From assembly GCA_014802335.1 (NCBI GenBank), contig JAAVCL010000021.1, forward strand, positions 1-64,000: DNA of 64,000 bases, given 5' to 3'. This document shows, in pieces, positions 43,449 through 51,928 of this stretch. The DNA is from Bacteroides sp. (GTDB taxonomy: Bacteria > Bacteroidota > Bacteroidia > Bacteroidales > Muribaculaceae). A program made the position numbers and the translations under genes. Numbering within the stretch: position 1 is the first letter of the stretch; every line of letters begins with the position of its first letter. The notes under the pieces are model-generated. The model was not told the DNA's origin. It did no database searches and worked only from the letters and a program-made list of their open reading frames with translations.

Positions 43449-43478
43449 TATTCTGTTAGCGTTTATTCTGTTAGCGTT
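43449..43478. repeat. 15-bp tandem duplication before the ArgC-like gene
   Basis: TATTCTGTTAGCGTT occurs twice head to tail (43449-43463, 43464-43478), immediately upstream of the start codon of the minus-strand ArgC-like gene. Confidence 0.85.
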
Positions 43479-43511
43479 TTAAGAAACTGATGACTTCGTG
43501 CAAAATAATAT

Positions 43512-44000
43512 TTAATATTTATCAAGAGGCAAGAGACGTGAGAAGATTTCCATTGCCCGCTCATGACTCACATTTTCATCCAGCACGGCAAGGATGGTGT
43601 CGCTCCCGGGAATCGTACCTAAAATTTCAGGAGTGTTGCTCATGTCTATATCGTATGCAAGCCCGGCTGCATAGCCATTACGTGTCTTTATAACGGCGAT
43701 GTTGCGCGACAGTTGCAGCGACACGAAGCCGCTTTGGAAATTTGGAGTTGACAAGTCGATAGCACCCTTCGACAGTAGCTTGTCTTTGAGAGAATTGCTG
43801 TCTGGCAAAATATACATGTACCCTCCGCGGTCGGTCGCAACTTTTGTGGTCTTCAGCATTTTTAAATCGCGGGATAAGGTGGCTTGTGTAACCTTAAACC
43901 CCTCGGCTGCAAGAAGATCTGCAAGTTCTTCCTGACTGCCGATACACCTTGTGGTTATAAGGTGTATCATCACTTCGATTCTGTTTTTCCTATTTTTCAT
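43512..44000 (-). CDS. argR: arginine repressor ArgR
   Basis: A 162-aa ArgR/AhrC regulator. The N-terminal winged helix includes TRCIGSQEELADLLAAEGF and VTQATLSRDLKML (recognition helix). The C-terminal oligomerisation and arginine-binding domain has LAYDIDM and EILGTIPGSDTILAV, where the G-T-I-x-G-x-D-T motif binds arginine. It lies upstream of an ArgC-like gene, a position where Bacteroidetes usually keep a full arg operon; only the one degenerate gene is present here. Confidence 0.94.
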   Translation of the reverse strand: MKNRKNRIEVMIHLITTRCIGSQEELADLLAAEGFKVTQATLSRDLKMLKTTKVATDRGGYMYILPDSNSLKDKLLSKGAIDLSTPNFQSGFVSLQLSRNIAVIKTRNGYAAGLAYDIDMSNTPEILGTIPGSDTILAVLDENVSHERAMEIFSRLLPLDKY

Positions 44001-44035
44001 TTGCTTTTCCGCAGCGATTAATGGGGTGATTATTC

Positions 44036-44644
44036 TCAGTCTTCTTTCTCCTGCTCGGCCTCAAGTTTTTCTATCAGGCTTTTTATTCGCAACGCCTCTT
44101 CATAGTCTTCGTTCTCTGCGGCCTTCTGCATCTCTTTTTGCAAGTCTTCTATGCTTTTCGGTGCGGATTCTTTAGCGTGAGGCTGACGTGACCCTCTGCT
44201 TGCGGTTGCTTGCGTGCTTTTTTCTTTCCCTGACTCCGACGAGTCAAAACCCGACTCGGCAAGCACTGCGGCTGTTGTGTAGATCGGAGCTCCGACGCGG
44301 ATCGCAAGTGCGATCGCATCGCTGCTTCGGGAATCTATCGTATGCGTGTTGATTCCATCCGATAAAATCAATTCCGCTCCGAAAACACCATTTTCCATTT
44401 TATAGATATTCACTTCCTGAAGGAAGATGCCGAACGACGAAAGCATATTGACCATCAGGTCGTGGGTCAGCGGGCGAGGAGTGATGACCTCCTGAAGCTT
44501 ACATTCTATTGCCTGTGCCTCCGGAAAGCCGATAATGATGGGTATGCGGCGTGTGGTGCCGGTTTCTTGCAATACCACCGCATAAACTCCTGACTCTATT
44601 TGATTGTAGGTTATTCCAACAAGCTCAAGTTTGATCTTTTCCAT
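44036..44644 (-). CDS. bifunctional nuclease family protein (DUF151) with UVR-like tail
   Basis: A 202-aa protein. Residues 1-125 match the bifunctional nuclease / DUF151 domain (VVLQETGTTRRIPIIIG, IDSRSSDAIALAIR). After a low-complexity linker, the C-terminal ~40 residues (SIEDLQKEMQKAAENEDYEE followed by ALRIKSLIEKLE) resemble the UVR helical hairpin of UvrB/UvrC. Enzymatic activity is known only for a plant relative, so the function is uncertain. It lies 3 nt after mnmA, in the same transcriptional direction. Confidence 0.88.
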   Translation of the reverse strand: MEKIKLELVGITYNQIESGVYAVVLQETGTTRRIPIIIGFPEAQAIECKLQEVITPRPLTHDLMVNMLSSFGIFLQEVNIYKMENGVFGAELILSDGINTHTIDSRSSDAIALAIRVGAPIYTTAAVLAESGFDSSESGKEKSTQATASRGSRQPHAKESAPKSIEDLQKEMQKAAENEDYEEALRIKSLIEKLEAEQEKED

Positions 44645-44647
44645 TTC

Positions 44648-45754
44648 TCAATTCTTTTTGCTGTTATGGGGGAGACTAATCATGCCCGAGCCCAGGCATA
44701 AAGCCCGGTTAGGACTGTAAATTATTGCATATTGACCCGGTGCTATTCCTTGAACATCCGAATCTGATTCAACTCGGTAGCCCCCTGTGGGGGTCTGATA
44801 TATCTTTCCTGTTAAAAATTCAGGTGTGTGTCGCGTCTTGAAGGTTATGTCAATTCCCTGTTCCGGGTCTGCGCCGGCGCCTTGCGCACTGTCAAACGGG
44901 TTCTCGGTGATCCAATGCATTTCTTCAACCGGTATCACTTTCCCGTATTGTTTACGAGTGTCGTACCCGTTCGATACATACACCACATTATCGCGAACAT
45001 TCTTTCTTACAACATACCACGGACCGCCACTCAGGCCGAGCCCTTTTCGCTGCCCGATTGTATGAAACCAATAGCCGCGGTGTTCGCCGATTTTTTTCCC
45101 CGTCTCAATTTCTATCACCGGGCCGGGACGAGTGCCGAGATGACGTTCGATGAAATCGTTATAATTTATCTTACCCAGGAAGCAAATTCCTTGGGAATCC
45201 TTGCGGGTTGCGTTCGGCAGATTAACTTCTACGGCACGTTTCCGAACTTCGCTTTTGGGCATGTCGCCCAACGGAAACATAAGATGACTCAATTGCTCAT
45301 AACTGATTTGAGCAAGGAAATCTGTCTGGTCTTTTACCGGGTCGGCAGCTGTGGCAAGATAATATTTCCCGTTTATTTCTTTAATTGATGCGTAATGGCC
45401 TGTGGCCACCTTGTCATAGTCCTTACCCCAACGTTCCTCAAAATAGCCGAACTTCACCAGCTTGTTGCACATCATGTCGGGGTGAGGAGTCAGTCCCTCT
45501 TTTACGGTGCGGAGGGTATAGGCCATTACGCTATCCCAATATTCCTCATGAAGGGACACGATGCGAAGGGGTAGATCATATTTCCTCGCTATCAGAGTGC
45601 ACATTTCTATATCTTCATCTGCAGCGCAATCTCCCTCTCCGTTGTCATTGCCAATTCTTATATAATATAAATCCGGTTTGTAACCACGGGCGGTAAGCAG
45701 GTCGACCACCACCGCACTGTCCACTCCGCCGGATACCAATACAGCTATTTTCAT
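44648..45754 (-). CDS. mnmA: tRNA 2-thiouridylase MnmA
   Basis: Thiolates U34 in Lys, Glu and Gln tRNAs. The 368-aa protein has the ATP-binding SGGVDS at residues 8-13, the catalytic Cys in [11 protein letters not shown] and the second in [16 protein letters not shown] Gly/Ala-rich insert ([14 protein letters not shown], about residues 293-306) interrupts an otherwise normal C-terminal region and looks like a translated dispersed repeat. The gene overlaps doxX by 4 nt at its start and is 3 nt before the DUF151 gene. Confidence 0.93.
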   Translation of the reverse strand: MKIAVLVSGGVDSAVVVDLLTARGYKPDLYYIRIGNDNGEGDCAADEDIEMCTLIARKYDLPLRIVSLHEEYWDSVMAYTLRTVKEGLTPHPDMMCNKLVKFGYFEERWGKDYDKVATGHYASIKEINGKYYLATAADPVKDQTDFLAQISYEQLSHLMFPLGDMPKSEVRKRAVEVNLPNATRKDSQGICFLGKINYNDFIERHLGTRPGPVIEIETGKKIGEHRGYWFHTIGQRKGLGLSGGPWYVVRKNVRDNVVYVSNGYDTRKQYGKVIPVEEMHWITENPFDSAQGAGADPEQGIDITFKTRHTPEFLTGKIYQTPTGGYRVESDSDVQGIAPGQYAIIYSPNRALCLGSGMISLPHNSKKN

Positions 45755-46242
45755 ACCTCCTCAAGTTCTGATTCACTCTGATTATCCGAATGTATAAAAT
45801 GCAACGACAAAAAATAATCTACAGATATTTTGCCGGGCCCCACAAGCATTATAAAGAAAAAGATACCCATGAACATTATCGGCAGATAGGCCGGATTGCT
45901 CCAGCTCATCGTGTAGGTGGCCTGACTCGTATGGGTTAATAAGAATATTTCACAACCAAGCATCGTAAGAAAGGGTGGGAGAGCCATAAGTCGGGTGCAG
46001 AACCCGAACATAATAAAAATTGAACAAACAATTTCTATCGCAATCAGTATGCCGAGTCCTACGCTGCCGTCAATTCCGATAATTGTCGGAAATACCTCAC
46101 TTATATTTTCGAATCCGGCCCATTGCCTGATACCGAATTGCATCAGCATCACCCCCACAAACAGACGCAGGAAAAGGCGCCCCATGTTGGTATATGAATA
46201 GCCCGTGATTCGTATATATGTCCGTTTAATGATATTGCTCAT
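45751..46242 (-). CDS. DoxX-family membrane protein
   Basis: A 163-aa protein with four transmembrane helices (about 20-38, 60-80, 84-103 and 118-135), matching the DoxX family: [19 protein letters not shown] at the start and [20 protein letters not shown] centrally. DoxX proteins are quinone-linked or redox-associated membrane subunits; the specific partner is unknown. Its stop overlaps the mnmA start by 4 nt. A thioredoxin-like gene lies upstream. Confidence 0.85.
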   Translation of the reverse strand: MSNIIKRTYIRITGYSYTNMGRLFLRLFVGVMLMQFGIRQWAGFENISEVFPTIIGIDGSVGLGILIAIEIVCSIFIMFGFCTRLMALPPFLTMLGCEIFLLTHTSQATYTMSWSNPAYLPIMFMGIFFFIMLVGPGKISVDYFLSLHFIHSDNQSESELEEV

Positions 46243-46286
46243 TGTTTTTGAGTTTACGTGTAAGTAGCTACTTATTAATTTCCGTT

Positions 46287-47204
46287 TTATTGTGCGGCTG
46301 CCACTGCAATGTCAATGGCGGTGGTGACAGGCACATTTTTTGCCGCTACATGGCCTGCGCTATCCATTACATAGATCGAGGGCGTGGCGCGAAGATCGTA
46401 AATTTCTCCAACCGTGTCGGAGGCCCCTACATGCCATTTTGACGGATAGTCTTTCAGTTTTTCCTGCCATCCTTCATCCGGGTCGACATTTATGAAAACA
46501 ACGTTCACTTTCCCCTTGTCTACCAATTGAGAAAGGCGCACGTTCGTGTCTAATTTCAACTTGGCCATGCGGCAATCGTCACAGTCCGGATTGCCGAACT
46601 CGATGATCGTTATCACCCCGTTGGGATGATAATGGGCAATCGAACCGTCTACGCGGGTATAGTCGAATTCCGGAGGCATTGAACCCCGCAATGTGTTGGT
46701 CAGTTGCGCCCGAAGCTGTTCATATCGCAGTTTACGTTCCTTTTTGACACCCTTGCATGAGATTACGTTATCCAGGAACTTGATAAATATCACATCATTC
46801 CAGAATGAGGCTCGCGGGCCATATAATGCCTCTTCCGCTGCTTTGGCGAACTGAATACTCAAAATAGGATTCTTTGAAATCCGGTTGATCAGTTTGGTTA
46901 CAGAGGCTTCAGCCACATCCGGCTCCGACCAGCGCATCGGTGCGACATACACACCGAAGGCATCGTTCAACGCATTCTGATCCACACTCCCGGATTGTGC
47001 AAAATCCATCCCGTCCCAGAAATGTTCCATCAGATAATTGGATTTACCTTCCAGACTTTCAATGTTGTCGGGAGCCACCGGATATTCGAACAGTGGTTTT
47101 ATCACTATTGGTTCACTGGTTTGACCCGACAGGGGAGATGCCAGACAAATTGCACTGACTAAAGTCAATGCCGCACCTCTAAGTATATTTTTTGTTTGAT
47201 TCAT
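46287..47204 (-). CDS. exported thioredoxin-like protein (DUF5106-type)
   Basis: A 305-aa exported protein. The signal peptide runs to about residue 28 (LASPLSGQ). A helical N-terminal domain (NYLMEHFWDGMDF onward) of the kind often found before thioredoxin modules in Bacteroidetes follows. The C-terminal thioredoxin fold (from about residue 195) has the redox pair in NPDCDDCRMAK and the cis-Pro loop RATPSIYVMD. It probably acts in periplasmic disulfide or thiol chemistry. It precedes doxX and mnmA on the same strand. Confidence 0.85.
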   Translation of the reverse strand: MNQTKNILRGAALTLVSAICLASPLSGQTSEPIVIKPLFEYPVAPDNIESLEGKSNYLMEHFWDGMDFAQSGSVDQNALNDAFGVYVAPMRWSEPDVAEASVTKLINRISKNPILSIQFAKAAEEALYGPRASFWNDVIFIKFLDNVISCKGVKKERKLRYEQLRAQLTNTLRGSMPPEFDYTRVDGSIAHYHPNGVITIIEFGNPDCDDCRMAKLKLDTNVRLSQLVDKGKVNVVFINVDPDEGWQEKLKDYPSKWHVGASDTVGEIYDLRATPSIYVMDSAGHVAAKNVPVTTAIDIAVAAAQ

Positions 47205-47209
47205 TAAAG

Positions 47210-47243
47210 CTCGTTACTGTAATAATCTCGTTACTGTAATAAT
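47210..47243. repeat. 17-bp tandem duplication before the thioredoxin-like gene
   Basis: CTCGTTACTGTAATAAT occurs twice in tandem (47210-47226, 47227-47243), 6 bp upstream of the start codon of the minus-strand gene; a third partial CTCG follows. Confidence 0.85.
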
Positions 47244-47263
47244 CTCGCACACATACTGATCGT

Positions 47264-47941
47264 TTATTCTTCCACAAATGATCGTATGGCATTGGTCCAT
47301 GCCTTGTAGCCTGAGCCTGTAAGATGCAATCCGTCGTTTGTATATTCTCGCTTAAGGTTGCCGGTTGCGTCAGAAAGGGCTGGCCAGAGATCAATATAGA
47401 CGGCGCCTTCCTCGCCTGCAATTCGCTCTATTTCACGATTGAATCCTTTGATCACCTTTTCTTTCCCCGTAAGTGATTTATACCGGTTGGCCTTGCTGTT
47501 AATGGGCATCACCGACTGCAGATACAATTTTGTGTCGGGAGATTGTTCCCTTATTTTCTTAACGAGTGCCGCATAGCGGCGGCCAAGCTCCGCTACGCTG
47601 TGATTGTGTGAAACGTCATTGATGCCGATCAATAGAAATATTTTTTTCGGATGCCCCGATGTGACTTGTTCAAGCCTTTTTTCAACTCCGGTAATTACAT
47701 CCGAACGTATCCCGCGGTTTTTTATATTATCGGCGTGGAACAGCTCGTTGAATTCTCCTCCATCCGTAATTGAATTCCCTAAAAATACAATATCATCTTC
47801 ACCTATCGGCAGAATCTCGAAAAGAGATGTCTTCTGGTCCCAATAATCATCGGCACGCGTTGGCAGGGGAGAGCTGAGGCATCCGGCTATCATCAATGCT
47901 GCCAGCGAGCTGCTTAAAAAGGTTGTGATTTTATTTCTCAT
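47264..47941 (-). CDS. SGNH/GDSL-type esterase lipoprotein
   Basis: A 225-aa lipoprotein (lipobox MIAGC, C21). The SGNH hydrolase blocks are FLGNSITDG (nucleophile Ser), LLIGINDVSHN (Gly/Asn oxyanion) and the C-terminal DGLHLTGSGY (Asp-His). Such envelope esterases in Bacteroidetes often remove acetyl groups from glycans; the exact substrate is unknown. The amino-sugar kinase gene lies upstream on the same strand, across a spacer with a short tandem repeat (47975-48015). Confidence 0.88.
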   Translation of the reverse strand: MRNKITTFLSSSLAALMIAGCLSSPLPTRADDYWDQKTSLFEILPIGEDDIVFLGNSITDGGEFNELFHADNIKNRGIRSDVITGVEKRLEQVTSGHPKKIFLLIGINDVSHNHSVAELGRRYAALVKKIREQSPDTKLYLQSVMPINSKANRYKSLTGKEKVIKGFNREIERIAGEEGAVYIDLWPALSDATGNLKREYTNDGLHLTGSGYKAWTNAIRSFVEE

Positions 47942-47974
47942 CTGAATATGTTTTTGTAACCGGTGTTGTTCTTT

Positions 47975-48018
47975 TTACACTCTTGCTTGTTTTGATATCA
48001 CTCTTGCTTGTTAATATT
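47975..48018. repeat. imperfect tandem repeat between kinase and esterase genes
   Basis: ACTCTTGCTTGTT occurs twice with a ~23-bp period, followed by a partial ACTCTTGTG. Confidence 0.6.
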
Positions 48019-48027
48019 ACTCTTGTG

Positions 48028-48882
48028 TCAATAGGCTTTGGTGTGATACTCTATTAAACCGTCAATTGGCTTGGAAATGATTTTTCCAACTTTGTAACCC
48101 TCATCAGAGGCAGCCTCTTTAAGTATGTCGGAAAAATGAAATGCTATACTTCCCGTGAAACAAATCGGAACTTGTCGCGAATCTTTGTAGGAAGACACAT
48201 TCCTATCAAGAAACGTATCAAATTCTCTTCTTACCATTGCGTAAATATATGGATTCCACAGATGTGAACTGATAAAGGGAACAAACGAAGCAAGAAACTT
48301 CCCGGGCCGCGGATTCCGGTAGATATTATCTAATATCTCTCCGAGCGAAAGATTATATTTTTTCAGAAGACTCTCTTTTATCGGCTGCGGTAATTTCCCT
48401 TTGAAAGCATCCGACAGGAGTCGTTTGCCTAAAGACGCTCCGCTACCTTCGTCTCCTAAGATAAAACCCAGCGACGGGATGTTGTCAACAATCTTTTCCC
48501 CATCATAACGGCAGGAATTACTCCCGGTGCCAAGTATGCAGGCAATGCCCCGGGAATGACCCAAAAGGCTTCTTGCAGCTCCCAGAAGATCCGTATAGAC
48601 ATGGATTTTACAAGCAGGAAAAATACTGCCGAAAGACTTGCCCACTTTTTCACAAATGCTTTCTGTGGCACAACCCGAACCGTAATAGTAAATTTCATCG
48701 GGCACACCGCTTAGGGCGAGTTGGCTCTTCACAACTGTTGCAAGAGATTCAAGATCATCTTTTTCTGCTGTCAGCGCATTTATCCCTTCTGTTGTGAACC
48801 GACAAAGTTCTTTCCCCCCATATTCCGCGAGGGCCCAGTCTGACTTGGTTGATCCTGCATCTGCAATTAATATTCTTCTCAT
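48028..48882 (-). CDS. BadF/BadG-family N-acetylglucosamine kinase-like protein
   Basis: A 284-aa ASKHA-fold kinase. The phosphate-1 loop is ADAGSTKSDW at residues 7-16, the phosphate-2 region CILGTGSNSC and GFILGDEGSGASLGK, and the adenosine loop lies near CFTGSIAFHF. This matches bacterial homologues of eukaryotic N-acetylglucosamine kinase. It probably phosphorylates GlcNAc or a similar sugar released from glycans or cell-wall turnover. A GDSL esterase gene follows in the same direction. Confidence 0.88.
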   Translation of the reverse strand: MRRILIADAGSTKSDWALAEYGGKELCRFTTEGINALTAEKDDLESLATVVKSQLALSGVPDEIYYYGSGCATESICEKVGKSFGSIFPACKIHVYTDLLGAARSLLGHSRGIACILGTGSNSCRYDGEKIVDNIPSLGFILGDEGSGASLGKRLLSDAFKGKLPQPIKESLLKKYNLSLGEILDNIYRNPRPGKFLASFVPFISSHLWNPYIYAMVRREFDTFLDRNVSSYKDSRQVPICFTGSIAFHFSDILKEAASDEGYKVGKIISKPIDGLIEYHTKAY

Positions 48883-49115
48883 TTTCTATTATCTGAACCC
48901 TTTGAGAGTCTTTAGCCGTATATTTTATTTATAGCACCTACATGGCATTTATTTCCGTTACGCGGCAACTATCGAGATTTGAGAGCTATCCGCTCACATC
49001 GATGTCTGTTAAACTACTTAGTAGTATGCTTAATTTGCAAATTTAATTAATATGGGGAGAATATACAAAAAATTTACAACGTTTTATTCGCCTTTTCATC
49101 ACGGAGGCATAAAAA

Positions 49116-49139
49116 AATGCCGACTTTTCAGCCGGCATT
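49116..49139 (-). terminator. terminator of the LRR gene
   Basis: AATGCCG and CGGCATT arms around ACTTTTCAGC; on the minus strand the stem is followed by a run of T. Confidence 0.75.
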
Positions 49140-49174
49140 AAATAATTATTAAAATGGTTTCAGATCTTATAATT

Positions 49175-50245
49175 TTAGAAATTTTCCCATTCGTCATCAC
49201 CGATCACGTTGCGAAGCATCGGACACATCTCGGCGTTCAGAGTGGTAAGCATGTAGTTGTTAGCTACATTCAGTGTGGTCAGCATCGGGTCGTTGGTGAT
49301 TGTAACTGTCAGAAGCTGGTTGTTTGAGGCATTGATTCTTTGCAGGAAACTTAGATTTGAAAGATTCAATGTGGTCAGGTCATTCCAGGATACATCCACA
49401 AACGCAAGTTGCTGGGCGTTGCCAACCTGAAACTCGGTAAGATCGTTATAGGGTGCCCAGATATCATTGATAGATTTGCAGTTGTTGAACACAAGCGCAG
49501 TCATGTGATTGTCAGAACACAAAACGCTGCTCAATGCGGGGAGATCCTGAAGATACATCTTTTGGATTCTGTTGGAATTGAGATTAAGGTTCTCAAGTGC
49601 AACGCAACCTGTCAGATCAAGACCGCTAAGTTCATTATAGCCTGCATAGAGCGATTTTAATTGCTGGCAACCGGCCACACTCAGATTCTGAAGACGATTG
49701 CTCATACAATTCAGAAACTCAAGATTGGGAGCGTTTGTCACGTCTAAGGCTTCAAACTGATTGCCAGAGATGTTTAGCCTTTTCAACAAAGGAATTTGCT
49801 GAAGATCCATATCCGCAAGACGGTTGCGGTTAACTCTTATTGTCTGCACCTGAGGGCAATTTGTGATGTCGAGAGCTGTCAGACGGTTGTGACCCGCATT
49901 AATTTCTACAAGACTTGGATTGTTGCTAACTGTCAGCGATTCTATCTTATTGCCCGATACATCAATTTTTTCAAGATTAGGAAAATTACTTAGATTCAGC
50001 GCTCCGCTTAAATCCTTGTTTTTCCATGTTATTTCAGTGATGTGGCCATCTTTGATTTTTAAACCTTCAAGATTGCTCAGATTGTTTCCCACAACTCCAA
50101 GGCGACTGCCATTGCTGGTGCCCTCTACCGAAGGCTGATTCATGAAACTTAACAGTGCTTTGGCCTCATTCTTATTTATTGATTGAGCCAATCCTGTAGA
50201 GGCTACCGCCAAAAACGCTGTCATTAATAATGCTGCTTTTTTCAT
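49175..50245 (-). CDS. secreted leucine-rich repeat protein
   Basis: A 356-aa protein with a signal peptide (residues 1-20, ending STGLA). It has about a dozen LRRs of ~21-23 residues with the pattern L-x-x-L-x-x-x-x-N-x-L-x-x-L-x-x (for example INAGHNRLTALDITNCPQ, LNLNSNRIQKMYLQ). The N-terminal NKNEAKALLSFMNQPS caps the array. No membrane anchor, sorting motif or C-terminal secretion domain is seen after the last repeat. The repeats are not near-identical, so they are old. Adhesion or protein binding is a likely role, by inference. Confidence 0.88.
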   Translation of the reverse strand: MKKAALLMTAFLAVASTGLAQSINKNEAKALLSFMNQPSVEGTSNGSRLGVVGNNLSNLEGLKIKDGHITEITWKNKDLSGALNLSNFPNLEKIDVSGNKIESLTVSNNPSLVEINAGHNRLTALDITNCPQVQTIRVNRNRLADMDLQQIPLLKRLNISGNQFEALDVTNAPNLEFLNCMSNRLQNLSVAGCQQLKSLYAGYNELSGLDLTGCVALENLNLNSNRIQKMYLQDLPALSSVLCSDNHMTALVFNNCKSINDIWAPYNDLTEFQVGNAQQLAFVDVSWNDLTTLNLSNLSFLQRINASNNQLLTVTITNDPMLTTLNVANNYMLTTLNAEMCPMLRNVIGDDEWENF

Positions 50246-50646
50246 AGTAATTTCTGTTTAGTATATTTGTCGAAAGTGGAATTCACTTTATCGTTTTATA
50301 TCTTACTTCTTAACACTTAAAGATATAAAATGGTTTACTTATAAAATGTGTTTTTGTGGACCGAATGCCTGCAGCATATTTGTCTGTTTGCGACAGAAGC
50401 AAAAGATACGTGGGATACGTGATTGAAAAAGATATGCGATTGAATAGGAGATATCTGTGATTTTTTAGTTAAAATTTTTTCTGAAGCAGAACAAAATCAC
50501 CTTCCTGTATGTTTCAATGTAAAAGCTTATCAAAGGCTTTTGAACGGCCAACGAAAGTTTTGAAATTCCCTAATTTATAAAAGTTATCAACATTTCCTTT
50601 CTCTCCGGTCAATTAATCAATAATAATCATTAAAAGCATTCAAATC
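50246..50646. other. intergenic region between LRR and small membrane protein genes
   Basis: Divergent ~400-bp spacer. A short repeated stretch GATACGTG / GATACGTGATTGAAAAA / GATATGCGATTGAA is at about 50405-50445. No clear promoter pair or ORF could be assigned. Confidence 0.4.
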
Positions 50647-50874
50647 ATGGCAATACCTGTACTTAAAGCATTACTCGTGATTGTTATCCTCGCATTGATG
50701 ATTTTGGTGCTGTTAGGAATCAATCATATCTTTTCGGGAAATTTCACAACCGATGATTCTGATATTGACGATCTGCGTAACGATATTATAGAATCAGACG
50801 ACGTCATATCAGAGCAAAACGCATTTACGGAACTTGTGAAAGTAAAGGTTCCGACCGGAAACGCTAAAAAATAA
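50647..50874 (+). CDS. small single-pass membrane protein of unknown function
   Basis: A 75-aa protein: one hydrophobic helix (about residues 6-29, LKALLVIVILALMILVLLGI) then a strongly acidic stretch (TTDDSDIDDLRNDIIESDD) and a basic tip (GNAKK). No Cys and no known family recognised. It has a normal spacing to an upstream A/T-rich leader and its own terminator before ureA, so it is a separate unit from the urease operon. Confidence 0.7.
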   Translation: MAIPVLKALLVIVILALMILVLLGINHIFSGNFTTDDSDIDDLRNDIIESDDVISEQNAFTELVKVKVPTGNAKK

Positions 50875-50956
50875 GCGTACCCGTGGCATATAGATAAACC
50901 ACAAGAAAATAATGAAATATAAAATTATTATGTTTTTAAACATGTAAAAATATACG

Positions 50957-50987
50957 AAAATCGCGGAACAATACCGCGATTTTTTTT
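50957..50987 (+). terminator. intrinsic terminator before ureA
   Basis: AAAATCGCGG (50957-50966) and CCGCGATTTT (50974-50983) with a 7-base loop and eight T in a row. It isolates the small membrane protein gene from ureA, or attenuates read-through into the urease genes. Confidence 0.9.
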
Positions 50988-51028
50988 GTTATTTAAACAA
51001 TAATTATAAACATCAAATATTCATAACC

Positions 51029-51331
51029 ATGCATTTAACCCCAAAAGAAAAGGACAAACTGATCCTGCTTGGTATCGGAATCATTGCCGAGCGTCGTCTT
51101 AATAAAGGGCTGAAGCTTAATTATCCTGAAGCGGTGGCTTACATCACAAGCGCTGCTCTTGAAATGGCCCGCGAAGGTAAAACTGTTGAAGAAACGATGC
51201 ATCAGGCCGCGCAGGTTCTTACAAAAGAACAAGTAATGGAGGGTGTAGCTGATATGATTACGCTTCTTCAGGTGGAAGCTGTATTTACTGACGGTTCTCG
51301 TCTTGTCAGTATCCATCACCCTATTAAGTAA
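51029..51331 (+). CDS. ureA: urease gamma subunit
   Basis: Smallest structural subunit of the nickel enzyme that hydrolyses urea to ammonia and carbamate. The 100 residues match the family: [13 protein letters not shown] start, [18 protein letters not shown] and [15 protein letters not shown] near the end. It opens the order ureA-B-C-E-F-G-D. The start lies only ~40 nt after a strong terminator, so its promoter must be in that short A/T-rich interval or transcription must read through. Confidence 0.97.
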   Translation: MHLTPKEKDKLILLGIGIIAERRLNKGLKLNYPEAVAYITSAALEMAREGKTVEETMHQAAQVLTKEQVMEGVADMITLLQVEAVFTDGSRLVSIHHPIK

Positions 51332-51349
51332 CCCTGTAAATCTGAAATT

Positions 51350-51922
51350 ATGGCTGATACAACTAATAATACAAACGTGGCTGCCGACGATAAAGCGCAG
51401 GCTACTTATGCTCAACCTGACGGCATTTTCCCCGGAACTCCTCCGATTGCATATCCCAATACTCCCGGTTTCAAACCCGCTGAATATTGCCCCGTCGGTG
51501 GCGTGATTCTTGCCTCTGAGCCCATTACGTATAATGCAAACCGTCGCACTGTTAAACTTACAGTGCGCAACACAGGCGACCGTCCCGTTCAGATCGGTTC
51601 TCACTTCCATTTCTTTGAGGTGAACCGCTATCTCGAATTTGACCGTCCTAAAGCTTTTGGTTATCACCTTAATATTCCTGCCACAACTGCCGTGCGTTTC
51701 GAAGCCGGAGATGAAAAGGAAGTTGAGCTCGTGGCCTATTCAGGAAAACGCCGTGTTATCGGTTTCGATGACCTTGCTAACGGTTATACCGGTCTCGAAG
51801 ATTTCCCCACTTTCTATCCCAAGAAAATCGAGGCTATACGTAAGATGAAAGAATATGGCTACAAATGCATCAGCGAAGAAGATGCTGAAGCCGAGTACAC
51901 TCAAAACGAAATTAAAAAGTAA
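51350..51922 (+). CDS. ureB: urease beta subunit with N- and C-terminal extensions
   Basis: The beta core is clear: [20 protein letters not shown] and [19 protein letters not shown], then [17 protein letters not shown]. The protein is 190 aa, whereas a typical stand-alone beta subunit is about 100-125. It carries a ~45-residue Pro/Ala/Thr-rich N-terminal extension and ~45 residues at the C-terminus ([20 protein letters not shown]) after the core. It is 18 nt downstream of ureA and 6 nt before ureC. Confidence 0.95.
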   Translation: MADTTNNTNVAADDKAQATYAQPDGIFPGTPPIAYPNTPGFKPAEYCPVGGVILASEPITYNANRRTVKLTVRNTGDRPVQIGSHFHFFEVNRYLEFDRPKAFGYHLNIPATTAVRFEAGDEKEVELVAYSGKRRVIGFDDLANGYTGLEDFPTFYPKKIEAIRKMKEYGYKCISEEDAEAEYTQNEIKK

Positions 51923-51928
51923 TTCCCG

